Source: Microcaldota archaeon | Lineage (GTDB): Archaea; Iainarchaeota; Iainarchaeia; JAADDC01 | Direction of reading: 5' to 3' | DNA length: 6,083 bases | NCBI GenBank assembly: GCA_027000685.1 | Contig: JALTNN010000031.1 | Span: forward strand, 1-6,083 | Translations under genes and position numbers: made by a program | Notes under the pieces: generated by a model | What the model was told of the DNA's origin: nothing | The model's input: only the letters and a program-made list of their open reading frames with translations | Database searches by the model: none | Shown: piece after piece, positions 1-5,224 of the stretch | How positions within the stretch are numbered: the stretch's first letter is position 1 | Layout of the letters: each line of letters begins with the position of its first letter

Positions 1-7
1 CAGATAA
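1..7 (+). CDS. Probable last codon and stop of the preceding gene (partial, likely ribosomal protein L24)
   Basis: Bases 2-7 read AGA TAA, a sense codon followed by a stop. The final A of the stop is the first base of the S4e ATG, giving a TAATG overlap like the one between S5 and L30 further on. In archaeal spc-type operons the gene before S4e is usually L24 (uL24), so this is the most likely owner. The sequence itself shows only one complete sense codon, so the identity is an inference from conserved gene order. Confidence 0.35.
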
Positions 8-732
8 TGGCAAGGGTAGGTGGAGGTAGGAGGCACCTAAAGAGGATCGCCGCGCCGAAGTCCTGGAAGATAAAGAGGAAGAGCAGGTTCGGAGTGTGGA
101 TAACGAAGCCCTCGCCCGGCCCTCACACCCAGGACAGGTCGATCCCCCTGAGGGTTCTCCTCAGGGACTACCTCGGGGTGGCGAGAAATGCAAGGGAGGC
201 TGACTTCATCGTGAAGAGAGGGGAGGTGCTCGTTGACGGGAAGGTGAGGAAGGATCCGAAGTTCCCCGTGGGGCTCTTCGACGTAGTGGAGATACCCAAG
301 CTTGGGAAGGTCTTCAGGATCATCCTCGACGAGAAGGGGAGGCTCGTACCCAAGGAGATCACAGAGGCGGAGAAAGGTTACAAGCTGGCGAGGATAGAGA
401 GGAAGGTGATGGTAAAGGGTGGGCTCATCCAGCTCGGCACGCACGACGGGAGGTCATTCCTCCTCAAGGAGACAGACCTCAAGCCGGGTGATGTCCTCAA
501 GATCGAGGTTCCCTCCCAGAAAATAGTCGAGACCTATAAGCTCGAGCCCGGTAACCTCGTGTACATCCTGTCCGGGAGGCACGCCGGAACGATAGGAACG
601 GTGAAGGAGGTCGAGAGGGGGGACCTCGTTAGGCCGACGCTCGTGAAGGTGGAGGTCGAGGGAGAGACCATCGAGACTGCGAAGAAGAACGTGTTCGTGG
701 TTGGGAGGAACGCGCCGGTGATAACGCTGTGA
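7..732 (+). CDS. rps4e: 30S ribosomal protein S4e (eS4)
   Basis: This is a 241-residue small-subunit ribosomal protein of the archaeal/eukaryotic eS4 family, which has no bacterial counterpart of this type. The basic N-terminus begins [17 protein letters not shown] and continues through [10 protein letters not shown] (residues 31-40), typical of the family. An S4-like RNA-binding domain covers roughly residues 45-105, including the stretch [15 protein letters not shown] central domain follows, with the conserved GTHDGR motif at 144-149. A KOW segment lies near 182-202 ([17 protein letters not shown]). Length matches archaeal relatives, and the protein looks complete. The ATG overlaps a TAA by one base, suggesting translational coupling to the upstream gene, whose body is outside the window. 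Its ribosome binding site would also lie outside. Ten bases separate its stop from the chosen L5 start. Identification is secure. Confidence 0.97.
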   Translation: MARVGGGRRHLKRIAAPKSWKIKRKSRFGVWITKPSPGPHTQDRSIPLRVLLRDYLGVARNAREADFIVKRGEVLVDGKVRKDPKFPVGLFDVVEIPKLGKVFRIILDEKGRLVPKEITEAEKGYKLARIERKVMVKGGLIQLGTHDGRSFLLKETDLKPGDVLKIEVPSQKIVETYKLEPGNLVYILSGRHAGTIGTVKEVERGDLVRPTLVKVEVEGETIETAKKNVFVVGRNAPVITL

Positions 733-736
733 GGTG
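731..736 (+). promoter_or_regulatory. Shine-Dalgarno sequence for L5
   Basis: GAGGTG overlaps the S4e stop codon (TGA at 730-732) and stands six bases before the ATG at 743. It matches the GGAGGTGATC consensus complementary to the archaeal 16S 3' end. The in-frame GTG at 734 lies inside this element, so it is unlikely to be the real start. This site decides in favour of the ATG at 743. Confidence 0.75.
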
Positions 737-742
737 GGGGCG

Positions 743-1264
743 ATGAACCCGATGAGGGAGATAAGGATCGAGAAGGTGACGCTGAACATCGGGGTAGGCG
801 AGCCAGGAGAAAGGCTCGAGAAGGCAGAAGAGGTTCTGAGAAGGGTTCTCAAGCTCGTAGGAATAGAGCAGAAGCCCGTGAGGACGAAGGCGAAGAAGAG
901 GGTCCAGAGGTGGGGAATAAGGCCGGGTCTCCCCATTGGCGTCAAGGTGACGGTGAGGGGAAAGAAAGCGGAGGAGCTGCTCAAGGTCCTGCTCGAGGCG
1001 GTGGATAGGAAGATACCCGCCCGGTCATTCGACGAGCACGGGAACTTTTCCTTCGGTATCCACGAGTACATCGAGATTCCAGGGATGAAGTATGACCCGG
1101 AAATAGGAATCTACGGGATGGACGTGTGTGTAACCCTTGAGAGGCCGGGTTACAGGGTGAAGAGGAGAAAGAGGAAGAAGGCGAGGGTGGGAAAGGAGCA
1201 CCTGATAACGAAGGATGAGGCCATACAATTCGTTAAAGAAACCTTCGGTGTGGAGGTTGTTTAA
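743..1264 (+). CDS. rpl5: 50S ribosomal protein L5 (uL5)
   Basis: This 173-residue protein is large-subunit L5, which binds 5S rRNA together with L18 and forms part of the central protuberance next to the P-site tRNA. The N-terminal family signature is [18 protein letters not shown] (residues 8-25). It is followed by the internal [14 protein letters not shown] segment (63-76), FSFGIHEYI (102-110) and GIYGMDV (122-128), all characteristic of archaeal L5. The C-terminal third is very basic ([13 protein letters not shown]). I chose the ATG at 743 because GAGGTG sits six bases upstream and archaeal L5 proteins begin shortly before the NPM motif. A GTG at 734 would add three residues but falls in the Shine-Dalgarno, and an ATG at 752 would remove three residues. 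The TAA stop leaves one base before the S14 ATG, and the 3' end carries the S14 ribosome binding site. Confidence 0.96.
   Translation: MNPMREIRIEKVTLNIGVGEPGERLEKAEEVLRRVLKLVGIEQKPVRTKAKKRVQRWGIRPGLPIGVKVTVRGKKAEELLKVLLEAVDRKIPARSFDEHGNFSFGIHEYIEIPGMKYDPEIGIYGMDVCVTLERPGYRVKRRKRKKARVGKEHLITKDEAIQFVKETFGVEVV
1252..1257 (+). promoter_or_regulatory. Shine-Dalgarno sequence for S14, inside the L5 3' end
   Basis: GGAGGT lies in the last codons of L5 and is eight bases upstream of the S14 ATG at 1266. It is a strong match to the archaeal anti-Shine-Dalgarno. It supports the start at 1266 over an in-frame ATG at 1215, which would lie deep inside L5 and add 17 non-conserved residues. Confidence 0.8.
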
Positions 1265-1265
1265 C

Positions 1266-1421
1266 ATGGGGAAGAGGAGGCCCAGGGCCAGGCACGGAAA
1301 GAACGTGAAGTGTCTGAGGTGTGGCAGGGCCCAGGCGGTCATAAGGAAGTACGGCCTCATGCTCTGCAGGCAGTGCTTCAAGCTCGTCGCCGAGGAGCTG
1401 GGCTTCCGGAACTACTCGTAG
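1266..1421 (+). CDS. rps14: 30S ribosomal protein S14, zinc-binding type (uS14)
   Basis: This small 51-residue protein is S14, a late-assembling component of the 30S head. It carries a complete zinc-ribbon pattern: CLRC at residues 16-19 and CRQC at 34-37, so four cysteines can bind one zinc ion. The C-terminus ELGFRNYS is typical of archaeal S14, where the tail is usually (G)F.KY or similar. The length is normal for the short archaeal form. The reading frame is open further upstream to 1215, but the family N-terminus is [12 protein letters not shown] and the GGAGGT site selects the ATG at 1266. The gene follows L5 with a single intervening base, and its TAG is ten bases ahead of the S8 ATG. 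Confidence 0.96.
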   Translation: MGKRRPRARHGKNVKCLRCGRAQAVIRKYGLMLCRQCFKLVAEELGFRNYS

Positions 1422-1426
1422 GGTGA
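1422..1426 (+). promoter_or_regulatory. Shine-Dalgarno sequence for S8
   Basis: GGTGA begins immediately after the S14 TAG stop and is five bases before the ATG at 1432. It matches the GGTGATC part of the archaeal ribosome binding consensus. The in-frame GTG at 1423 lies within this site, which argues that the S8 start is the ATG and not the GTG. Confidence 0.7.
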
Positions 1427-1431
1427 GAGAG

Positions 1432-1824
1432 ATGACAAGGCTTGACCCCCTCGCGGATGCGCTAAACGCCATAAACAATGCGGAGAGGGCAGGAAAAAGG
1501 GAGATAGTAGTGTATCCGGCCTCTAAGCTTCTCCTCAGGGTCCTCGAAATATTCCAGAAGCACGGCTACATCGAGGAGTTTGAGTTCATAGACGACGGCA
1601 GAGAGGGGATGGTGAGGATAAAGCTTGCGGGAAGGATCGTGAAGACGGGGGCCATAAAACCGAGGTTTCCCGTGGGGAAGGATGAGTGGACGAAGTGGGA
1701 GCAGAGGTTCCTCCCGGCCAGGGGGATCGGTCTCCTCATAGTCTCTACCTCCCAGGGGCTCATGACGAACGAAGAGGCAAAGAAGAAAGGGATAGGAGGA
1801 AGGCTCATAGCCTACGTGTACTGA
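1432..1824 (+). CDS. rps8: 30S ribosomal protein S8 (uS8)
   Basis: This 130-residue protein is S8, a primary 16S rRNA-binding protein of the 30S platform. Starting at ATG 1432 gives exactly the 130-residue length seen in many archaeal S8 proteins, with the N-terminus [18 protein letters not shown]. Further conserved blocks are YPASKLL (28-34), [10 protein letters not shown] (50-59), [16 protein letters not shown] (75-90), the RNA-contacting STSQGLMT (105-112) and the C-terminus [11 protein letters not shown] (120-130). An in-frame GTG at 1423 would add three residues but overlaps the ribosome binding site. S8 of bacteria and some archaea is known to bind its own operon messenger for feedback control. 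Whether that happens here cannot be told from this sequence. Confidence 0.97.
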   Translation: MTRLDPLADALNAINNAERAGKREIVVYPASKLLLRVLEIFQKHGYIEEFEFIDDGREGMVRIKLAGRIVKTGAIKPRFPVGKDEWTKWEQRFLPARGIGLLIVSTSQGLMTNEEAKKKGIGGRLIAYVY

Positions 1825-1830
1825 GGGGAT
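1823..1830 (+). promoter_or_regulatory. Probable Shine-Dalgarno sequence for L6
   Basis: GAGGGGAT overlaps the S8 TGA stop and differs by one base from the consensus GAGGTGAT. It ends five bases before the GTG at 1836, a normal spacing. An ATG at 1829 lies within the site itself and in a different frame from L6, so this placement favours initiation at the GTG. Confidence 0.6.
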
Positions 1831-1835
1831 GTCAC

Positions 1836-2381
1836 GTGTTCAGGACGGAGTGGAGGGTTGAGATACCGGAGGGCGTCACGGTGTCGATCGAGGGAACAAA
1901 GGTAAGGGTGAGTGGGCCCCTCGGAACACTCGAGAGAGATTTCTCGAAGACACCCGGTGTGGTGATCGAGCTCGATGGAAGGAGTGTCGTGGTGAAGGCA
2001 GTGACGAAGAGAAGGAAGCACAGGGCGAATGCGGGGACGGTTGCGGCACATATAAGGAACATGGTGAAGGGCGTTCAGAAGCCCTGGAAGTACGTCCTCA
2101 GGATCGTCTATGCTCACTTCCCCATGAAAGTCGAGGTGAAGGGCGATAAGGTGGTGATAACAAACCTGAGGGGTGCAAAGACACCAATAGAGGTGCCTGT
2201 GGTACCCAACACGAAGGTGGAGGTGAGGGGGAAGGACATCGTGGTCACGTCGATAGACAAGGAAGCGGCTGGGATAATGGCTGGTAGGCTCGAGACGGCC
2301 ACGAAGTTACCTCCAGAGTTCGATCCGAGGAAGTTCCAGGACGGTATATACATTGTGGAGAAAGGGGTGTGGGGCGAATGA
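1836..2381 (+). CDS. rpl6: 50S ribosomal protein L6 (uL6)
   Basis: This is L6 of the large subunit, which lies near the GTPase-associated region and the sarcin-ricin loop. With a GTG start at 1836 it has 181 residues, normal for archaea. Conserved features are WRVEIPEGV near the N-terminus (6-14), VRVSGPLGTLERDF (23-36), HIRNMVKGV (72-80), VYAHFPM (91-97) and FQDGIYIVEK near the end (167-176). The two halves have the duplicated L6 fold expected for the family. The frame is open upstream through most of S8, but that part encodes no L6-like sequence, and the GAGGGGAT site supports 1836. No in-frame ATG exists between the S8 stop and the conserved region. The TGA overlaps the L32e start as ATGA. 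The product is certain. The exact start is less so. Confidence 0.94.
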   Translation: MFRTEWRVEIPEGVTVSIEGTKVRVSGPLGTLERDFSKTPGVVIELDGRSVVVKAVTKRRKHRANAGTVAAHIRNMVKGVQKPWKYVLRIVYAHFPMKVEVKGDKVVITNLRGAKTPIEVPVVPNTKVEVRGKDIVVTSIDKEAAGIMAGRLETATKLPPEFDPRKFQDGIYIVEKGVWGE

Positions 2382-2728
2382 ACGTGGTAAGGATGATAAA
2401 GAAGAAGAAGAGGTTCAAGTTCCTCAGACAGAGGACGCCGGGTAAGAGGAGGCTCAAGATGAGCTGGAGGAAGCCTAAGGGGATTGATTCGCCAAAGAGA
2501 GTGGAGAGAAAGGAGAAGGGCAGGGTGGTAAAGATCGGTTACAGGACCCCTCGGCTCATCAGGTTCCTCCACCCATCCGGCCTCCCCGAGGTGATCGTTC
2601 ACAACCCTACGGAGCTCGAGGGGCTCAAGGGGGTTGTGGTAAGGATTGCAAGCACGGTGGGGAGGAAGAAGAGGATGGAAATAGTTAGAAAGGCTGAAGA
2701 GCTCGGTCTCAAGGTGATCAACCCATGA
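2378..2728 (+). CDS. rpl32e: 50S ribosomal protein L32e (eL32)
   Basis: This 116-residue basic protein is eL32, a large-subunit protein restricted to archaea and eukaryotes. The diagnostic blocks are WRKPKGIDS (30-38), IGYRTPRL (53-60), LHPSG (64-68), VHNPTELEGL (74-83), RIASTVGRKKR (89-99) and the C-terminus [11 protein letters not shown]. The start at 2378 forms an ATGA overlap with the L6 stop. A purine-rich GGGGTG at 2364-2369 stands eight bases before it. A GTG at 2369 would add three residues but overlaps that site, and an ATG at 2393 would give MIKKKKRFKF with weaker upstream support. The protein is somewhat shorter at the N-terminus than many archaeal L32e proteins, which often carry an extra leader before the basic region. 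Its stop overlaps the L19e start. Confidence 0.94.
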   Translation: MNVVRMIKKKKRFKFLRQRTPGKRRLKMSWRKPKGIDSPKRVERKEKGRVVKIGYRTPRLIRFLHPSGLPEVIVHNPTELEGLKGVVVRIASTVGRKKRMEIVRKAEELGLKVINP

Positions 2729-3159
2729 AGGCGGACAGAGCAAGGGAGCTCGTGGCGCAGATGTACGGTGTGGGGAAGAAGAGGGTATGGATAGACCCGG
2801 GCAGGCTGGAGGACGTGGAGTCAGCCCTCACGAAGGACGACCTCAGAAAGCTCGTCGAGAGCGGGGTCATACGTATACTCCAGAAGAAGGGACAGTCACG
2901 ATACCGTGCGAGGATCTTAAGGATTAAGAAGAAGAAGGGGAGGAGGAGGGGACCTGGATCAAGGAAGGGTCCGCCCGGTGCAAGGCTTGATCCTAAGAAG
3001 GCCTGGATGAGGAAGATAAGGGCGATAAGGAGGCTCCTGAAAAGGCTTAGGGAGAAGGGCGTGATTGACAGAAAGACGTACAGGAGGCTCTACCGCCAGG
3101 CTAAGGGAGGTTTCATAAGGAGCAAGGCCCACGTGATCGAGCTGATCGAGGGGAGATAA
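2725..3159 (+). CDS. rpl19e: 50S ribosomal protein L19e (eL19)
   Basis: This 144-residue protein is eL19, an archaeal/eukaryotic large-subunit protein that helps form an inter-subunit bridge. The N-terminal globular part contains [19 protein letters not shown] (18-36) and RKLVESGVI (41-49). A highly basic linker follows with the hallmark [10 protein letters not shown] (73-82). The C-terminal helix carries [18 protein letters not shown] (93-110) and [19 protein letters not shown] (118-136). Length is close to the archaeal norm. The start overlaps the L32e stop as ATGA and is preceded by AAGGTGATC at 2711-2719, the best match in the window to the 16S 3'-end complement, with five bases of spacing. 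One base separates the stop from L18. Confidence 0.96.
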   Translation: MKADRARELVAQMYGVGKKRVWIDPGRLEDVESALTKDDLRKLVESGVIRILQKKGQSRYRARILRIKKKKGRRRGPGSRKGPPGARLDPKKAWMRKIRAIRRLLKRLREKGVIDRKTYRRLYRQAKGGFIRSKAHVIELIEGR

Positions 3160-3160
3160 T

Positions 3161-3742
3161 ATGGCGACAGGCCCGAATTACAGGGTGAAGCTGAGAAGGA
3201 TAAGGGAAGGTAAGACGAACTACTGGAAGAGGATAGCCCTCATAAAGTCGGGGAAGCCGAGGCTCGTCGTCAGGGTGTTCAACAACTCCATAATCGTTCA
3301 GGTGGTCGAGTTTGACGAGAAGGGAGACAAGGTGGTGGCGCAGGCAAACAGTAGGGAGCTCGTGAAGATGGGGTGGAAGGGACACCCCGCGAATACGCCT
3401 GCGGGTTATCTTCTCGGGTTCCTCGCGGCAAAGCGAGCACTGAAGAGGGGGGTCAAGGAAGCCGTGCTCGACATAGGCTTCCACACACCGGTCCACGGTT
3501 CGACGGTCTTCGCCGTGCTCAAGGGGGCACTCGATGCCGGGCTGAAGGTACCGCACTCGGAGGAGGCGCTCCCATCCGAGGATAGGATTAGGGGGGAGCA
3601 TATTGCAAGCTACGCAAAGATGTTAAAGGAAAACGCTCCCGAGAAGTATGAGCGCCAGTTCAGCGGGTACCTGAAGAGGGGGCTTAAGCCCGAGGAGCTC
3701 CCCTCACACTTCGAGGAGATGTTAAAGAAGGTGAGCACATGA
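3161..3742 (+). CDS. rpl18: 50S ribosomal protein L18 (uL18, archaeal/eukaryotic L5e type)
   Basis: This 193-residue protein is the archaeal form of L18, which binds 5S rRNA with L5 and anchors the central protuberance. It begins [24 protein letters not shown], a standard archaeal N-terminus. It then shows [20 protein letters not shown] (30-49), [16 protein letters not shown] (71-86), the strongly conserved [19 protein letters not shown] (100-118), [14 protein letters not shown] (121-134) and the archaeal C-terminal extension with [11 protein letters not shown]. Bacterial L18 is much shorter, so the length itself supports an archaeal source. GAGGGGAG at 3148-3155, five bases ahead of the ATG, is the likely ribosome binding site. 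The stop overlaps the S5 start as ATGA. Confidence 0.97.
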   Translation: MATGPNYRVKLRRIREGKTNYWKRIALIKSGKPRLVVRVFNNSIIVQVVEFDEKGDKVVAQANSRELVKMGWKGHPANTPAGYLLGFLAAKRALKRGVKEAVLDIGFHTPVHGSTVFAVLKGALDAGLKVPHSEEALPSEDRIRGEHIASYAKMLKENAPEKYERQFSGYLKRGLKPEELPSHFEEMLKKVST

Positions 3743-4371
3743 AGGAGGATTGGATTCCCAGGACGAAGCTCGGAAGGCTCGTGGCCTCCGGCCAGATCCA
3801 GTCTATGGAAGAGGCTCTCGCAACAAACCTCCCGCTCCTCGAACCGGAGATCGTCGACACGCTCCTCCCCGGTCTCAAGAGGGTTATCCTCGACAGGTCT
3901 ATAACCGTGAGAGTTACTGATTCTGGTAGGAGGAGGGCCTACAGGGTTGCTGTAGCCGTGGGCAACGAGAACGGGTATGTGGGCTTCGGCATAGGGAAGG
4001 CGAGGGAGTACAGGGTGGCGCTCGAGAAGGCAACGAGGGAGGCAAAGCTGAACATCATCAAGGTGAGGAGAGGTTGTGGCTCGTGGGAGTGTGGATGCGG
4101 CCTCCCCCACTCCGTGCCGTTCAAGGTAGAGGGAAAGGCGGGTAGCGTGAGGGTTGTGCTGAAGCCGGCCCCGAGGGGGGTGGGTCTCGTCGCCGCCGAC
4201 GCGATAAAGCCCGTTCTCCAGCTCGCCGGGATAAAGGACGTCTGGAGTAAAGGCTACGGGAACACGAGGACAACCATAAACTTCGCTCAGGCCACGCTAA
4301 ATGCTCTAAGACAGACCTACTCGACGAAGCTGAGGCCCGAAGACCTCGCGAAGGTAGGGGTGGACTGGTAA
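3739..4371 (+). CDS. rps5: 30S ribosomal protein S5 (uS5, archaeal/eukaryotic S2 type)
   Basis: This 210-residue protein is S5, located at the messenger entry side of the 30S subunit and important for decoding accuracy. The N-terminal region [11 protein letters not shown] and a helical stretch ending [10 protein letters not shown] lead into the double-stranded RNA-binding-like S5 domain, with [21 protein letters not shown] (68-88). It contains the cysteine cluster [11 protein letters not shown] (110-120; Cys 113, 118, 120) and the block [17 protein letters not shown], both typical of the archaeal and eukaryotic branch. The C-terminal domain carries [22 protein letters not shown] (144-165) and SKGYGNTRT (170-178). 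GGTGA at 3730-3734 precedes the start by four bases. The TAA stop overlaps the L30 ATG as TAATG. Confidence 0.97.
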   Translation: MKEDWIPRTKLGRLVASGQIQSMEEALATNLPLLEPEIVDTLLPGLKRVILDRSITVRVTDSGRRRAYRVAVAVGNENGYVGFGIGKAREYRVALEKATREAKLNIIKVRRGCGSWECGCGLPHSVPFKVEGKAGSVRVVLKPAPRGVGLVAADAIKPVLQLAGIKDVWSKGYGNTRTTINFAQATLNALRQTYSTKLRPEDLAKVGVDW

Positions 4372-4823
4372 TGGCGTGGGCAGTCGTGAGGGTGAGGGGC
4401 AAGGTGGGTGTGAGGGGAGAGATTGAAGAGACGTTGAAGAGGCTCATGCTCACGAGGGTGAACCACGCGGTTGTGGTCCCCGAGACCCCCTCCTACGAAG
4501 GAATGATCAGGAAGGCGAAGGACTACATAACGTGGGGGGAGATAGAGAAGGGTGTCCTCGAGGAAATGATCCTCAGAAGAGGGGAGCTCAGGGGAGGAGG
4601 TAAGGCCGAGAGGGAGGAGCTCGAGAAGAGGAGCGGGATGAAGTGGGATAAGCTTCTCGACGCCGTGGTGAAAAACAGGGTGAAACTTCACGAGTATCTC
4701 AAACCATTCAGGCTCCATCCACCCAGGAAGGGTTACAGGAGCATAAAAACGCCCTATAAGCTCGGTGGGGCCCTCGGTTATAGGGGAAAGGACATCAACG
4801 AGCTCCTCCGGAGGATGATATGA
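4371..4823 (+). CDS. rpl30: 50S ribosomal protein L30 (uL30, archaeal long form)
   Basis: This 150-residue protein is the long archaeal/eukaryotic (L7-like) form of L30. Bacterial L30 is only about 60 residues. The L30 fold is seen at the N-terminus as AVVRVRGKVGVRGEIEETLKRLML (4-27), followed by NHAVVVPETPSYEGMIRKAKDYITWGE (31-57). The C-terminal extension holds the archaeal signature FRLHPPRKGYRSIK (113-126) and LGGALGYRGKDINELLRRMI (131-150). The start shares one base with the S5 stop, and GGGGTGGA at 4357-4363 and neighbouring purines provide a plausible ribosome binding site seven bases upstream. The stop overlaps the L15 start as ATGA, so expression is probably coupled on both sides. 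Confidence 0.96.
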   Translation: MAWAVVRVRGKVGVRGEIEETLKRLMLTRVNHAVVVPETPSYEGMIRKAKDYITWGEIEKGVLEEMILRRGELRGGGKAEREELEKRSGMKWDKLLDAVVKNRVKLHEYLKPFRLHPPRKGYRSIKTPYKLGGALGYRGKDINELLRRMI

Positions 4824-5224
4824 TGGTTGTGAGGAGGCGAAGGAAGTACAGGAAGAAGCTGGGGAGCAGGAGCTACCACGGTGACACGAAGAACAGGAGG
4901 GGCAAGGGAATTAAAGGAGGTAGGGGTAGAGCGGGTGCATGGGACCACAAGAAGCACATGTTCCTCCATGAGATCCTCGGGAAAAAAGGGTTCAAACCTC
5001 CAAGGAAGAGGGAGGAGAGGGTAATAAATCTCGCAAAGATAGACGAGATCGTGAACTCGCCGGAGTTCAAAGGAAATACAATAGACGTCACAGAGCTGGG
5101 CTACACAAAAGTCCTCGGCTCTGGAAGCCTCTCAAAACCCGTGAGGGTGGTGGCACGGTCGTTCAGCGAGAGAGCGAGAGAGAAGATTGAGAAAGTGGGC
5201 GGGGAGGCGGTGATAAAGGAATGA
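4820..5224 (+). CDS. rpl15: 50S ribosomal protein L15 (uL15)
   Basis: This protein of 134 residues is L15, a large-subunit protein that binds 23S rRNA during assembly. The N-terminus is very basic (VVRRRRKYRKKLGSRSYHGD) and leads into the glycine-rich family signature GKGIKGGRGRAGAWDHKKH (28-46). Then come GKKGFKPP (54-61), a linker with VINLAKIDEIV, and the C-terminal domain with KVLGSGSLSKPVRVVARSFSERAREKI (97-123) and KVGGEAVI, matching archaeal L15. It is a little shorter than many archaeal homologues, apparently in the middle linker. Two ATGs follow each other at 4820 and 4823. GGAGG at 4810-4814 is five bases from the first and eight from the second, so either could be used. The difference is one methionine. 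Confidence 0.95.
   Translation: MMVVRRRRKYRKKLGSRSYHGDTKNRRGKGIKGGRGRAGAWDHKKHMFLHEILGKKGFKPPRKREERVINLAKIDEIVNSPEFKGNTIDVTELGYTKVLGSGSLSKPVRVVARSFSERAREKIEKVGGEAVIKE

Noticed and set aside
454..1071. A 205-codon open frame on the minus strand across the S4e/L5 boundary
   Set aside because: It lies opposite two certain ribosomal genes, has no recognisable domain, and is explained by their AGG/GAG/CTC-rich codons, which rarely produce stops on the opposite strand.
1215..1265. Upstream extension of S14 to an ATG at 1215
   Set aside because: The extra 17 residues overlap L5, are not conserved in S14, and the strong GGAGGT site points to the ATG at 1266.
1686..1835. Upstream extension of the L6 frame into S8
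   Set aside because: The extension would add 50 residues encoded within the certain S8 gene with no L6 similarity.
733..1835. Short intergenic gaps examined for promoters, terminators or small RNAs
   Set aside because: The gaps are only 1-11 bases and are occupied by ribosome binding sites. No TATA-like box or T-rich terminator fits in them.
2114..2743. A 209-codon open frame on the minus strand across L6 and L32e
   Set aside because: Low-complexity, Pro/Leu/His-rich translation with no family resemblance. It is a shadow of the sense genes.
3113..4110. Two minus-strand open frames of 162 and 166 codons opposite L18 and S5
   Set aside because: Same shadow effect: they are antisense to highly conserved ribosomal genes and have no plausible independent start signals or domains.
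5165..5185. GAGA-rich simple repeat in L15
   Set aside because: It encodes the conserved SERAREKIEK-type segment using purine-rich codons and is not an independent repeat element.
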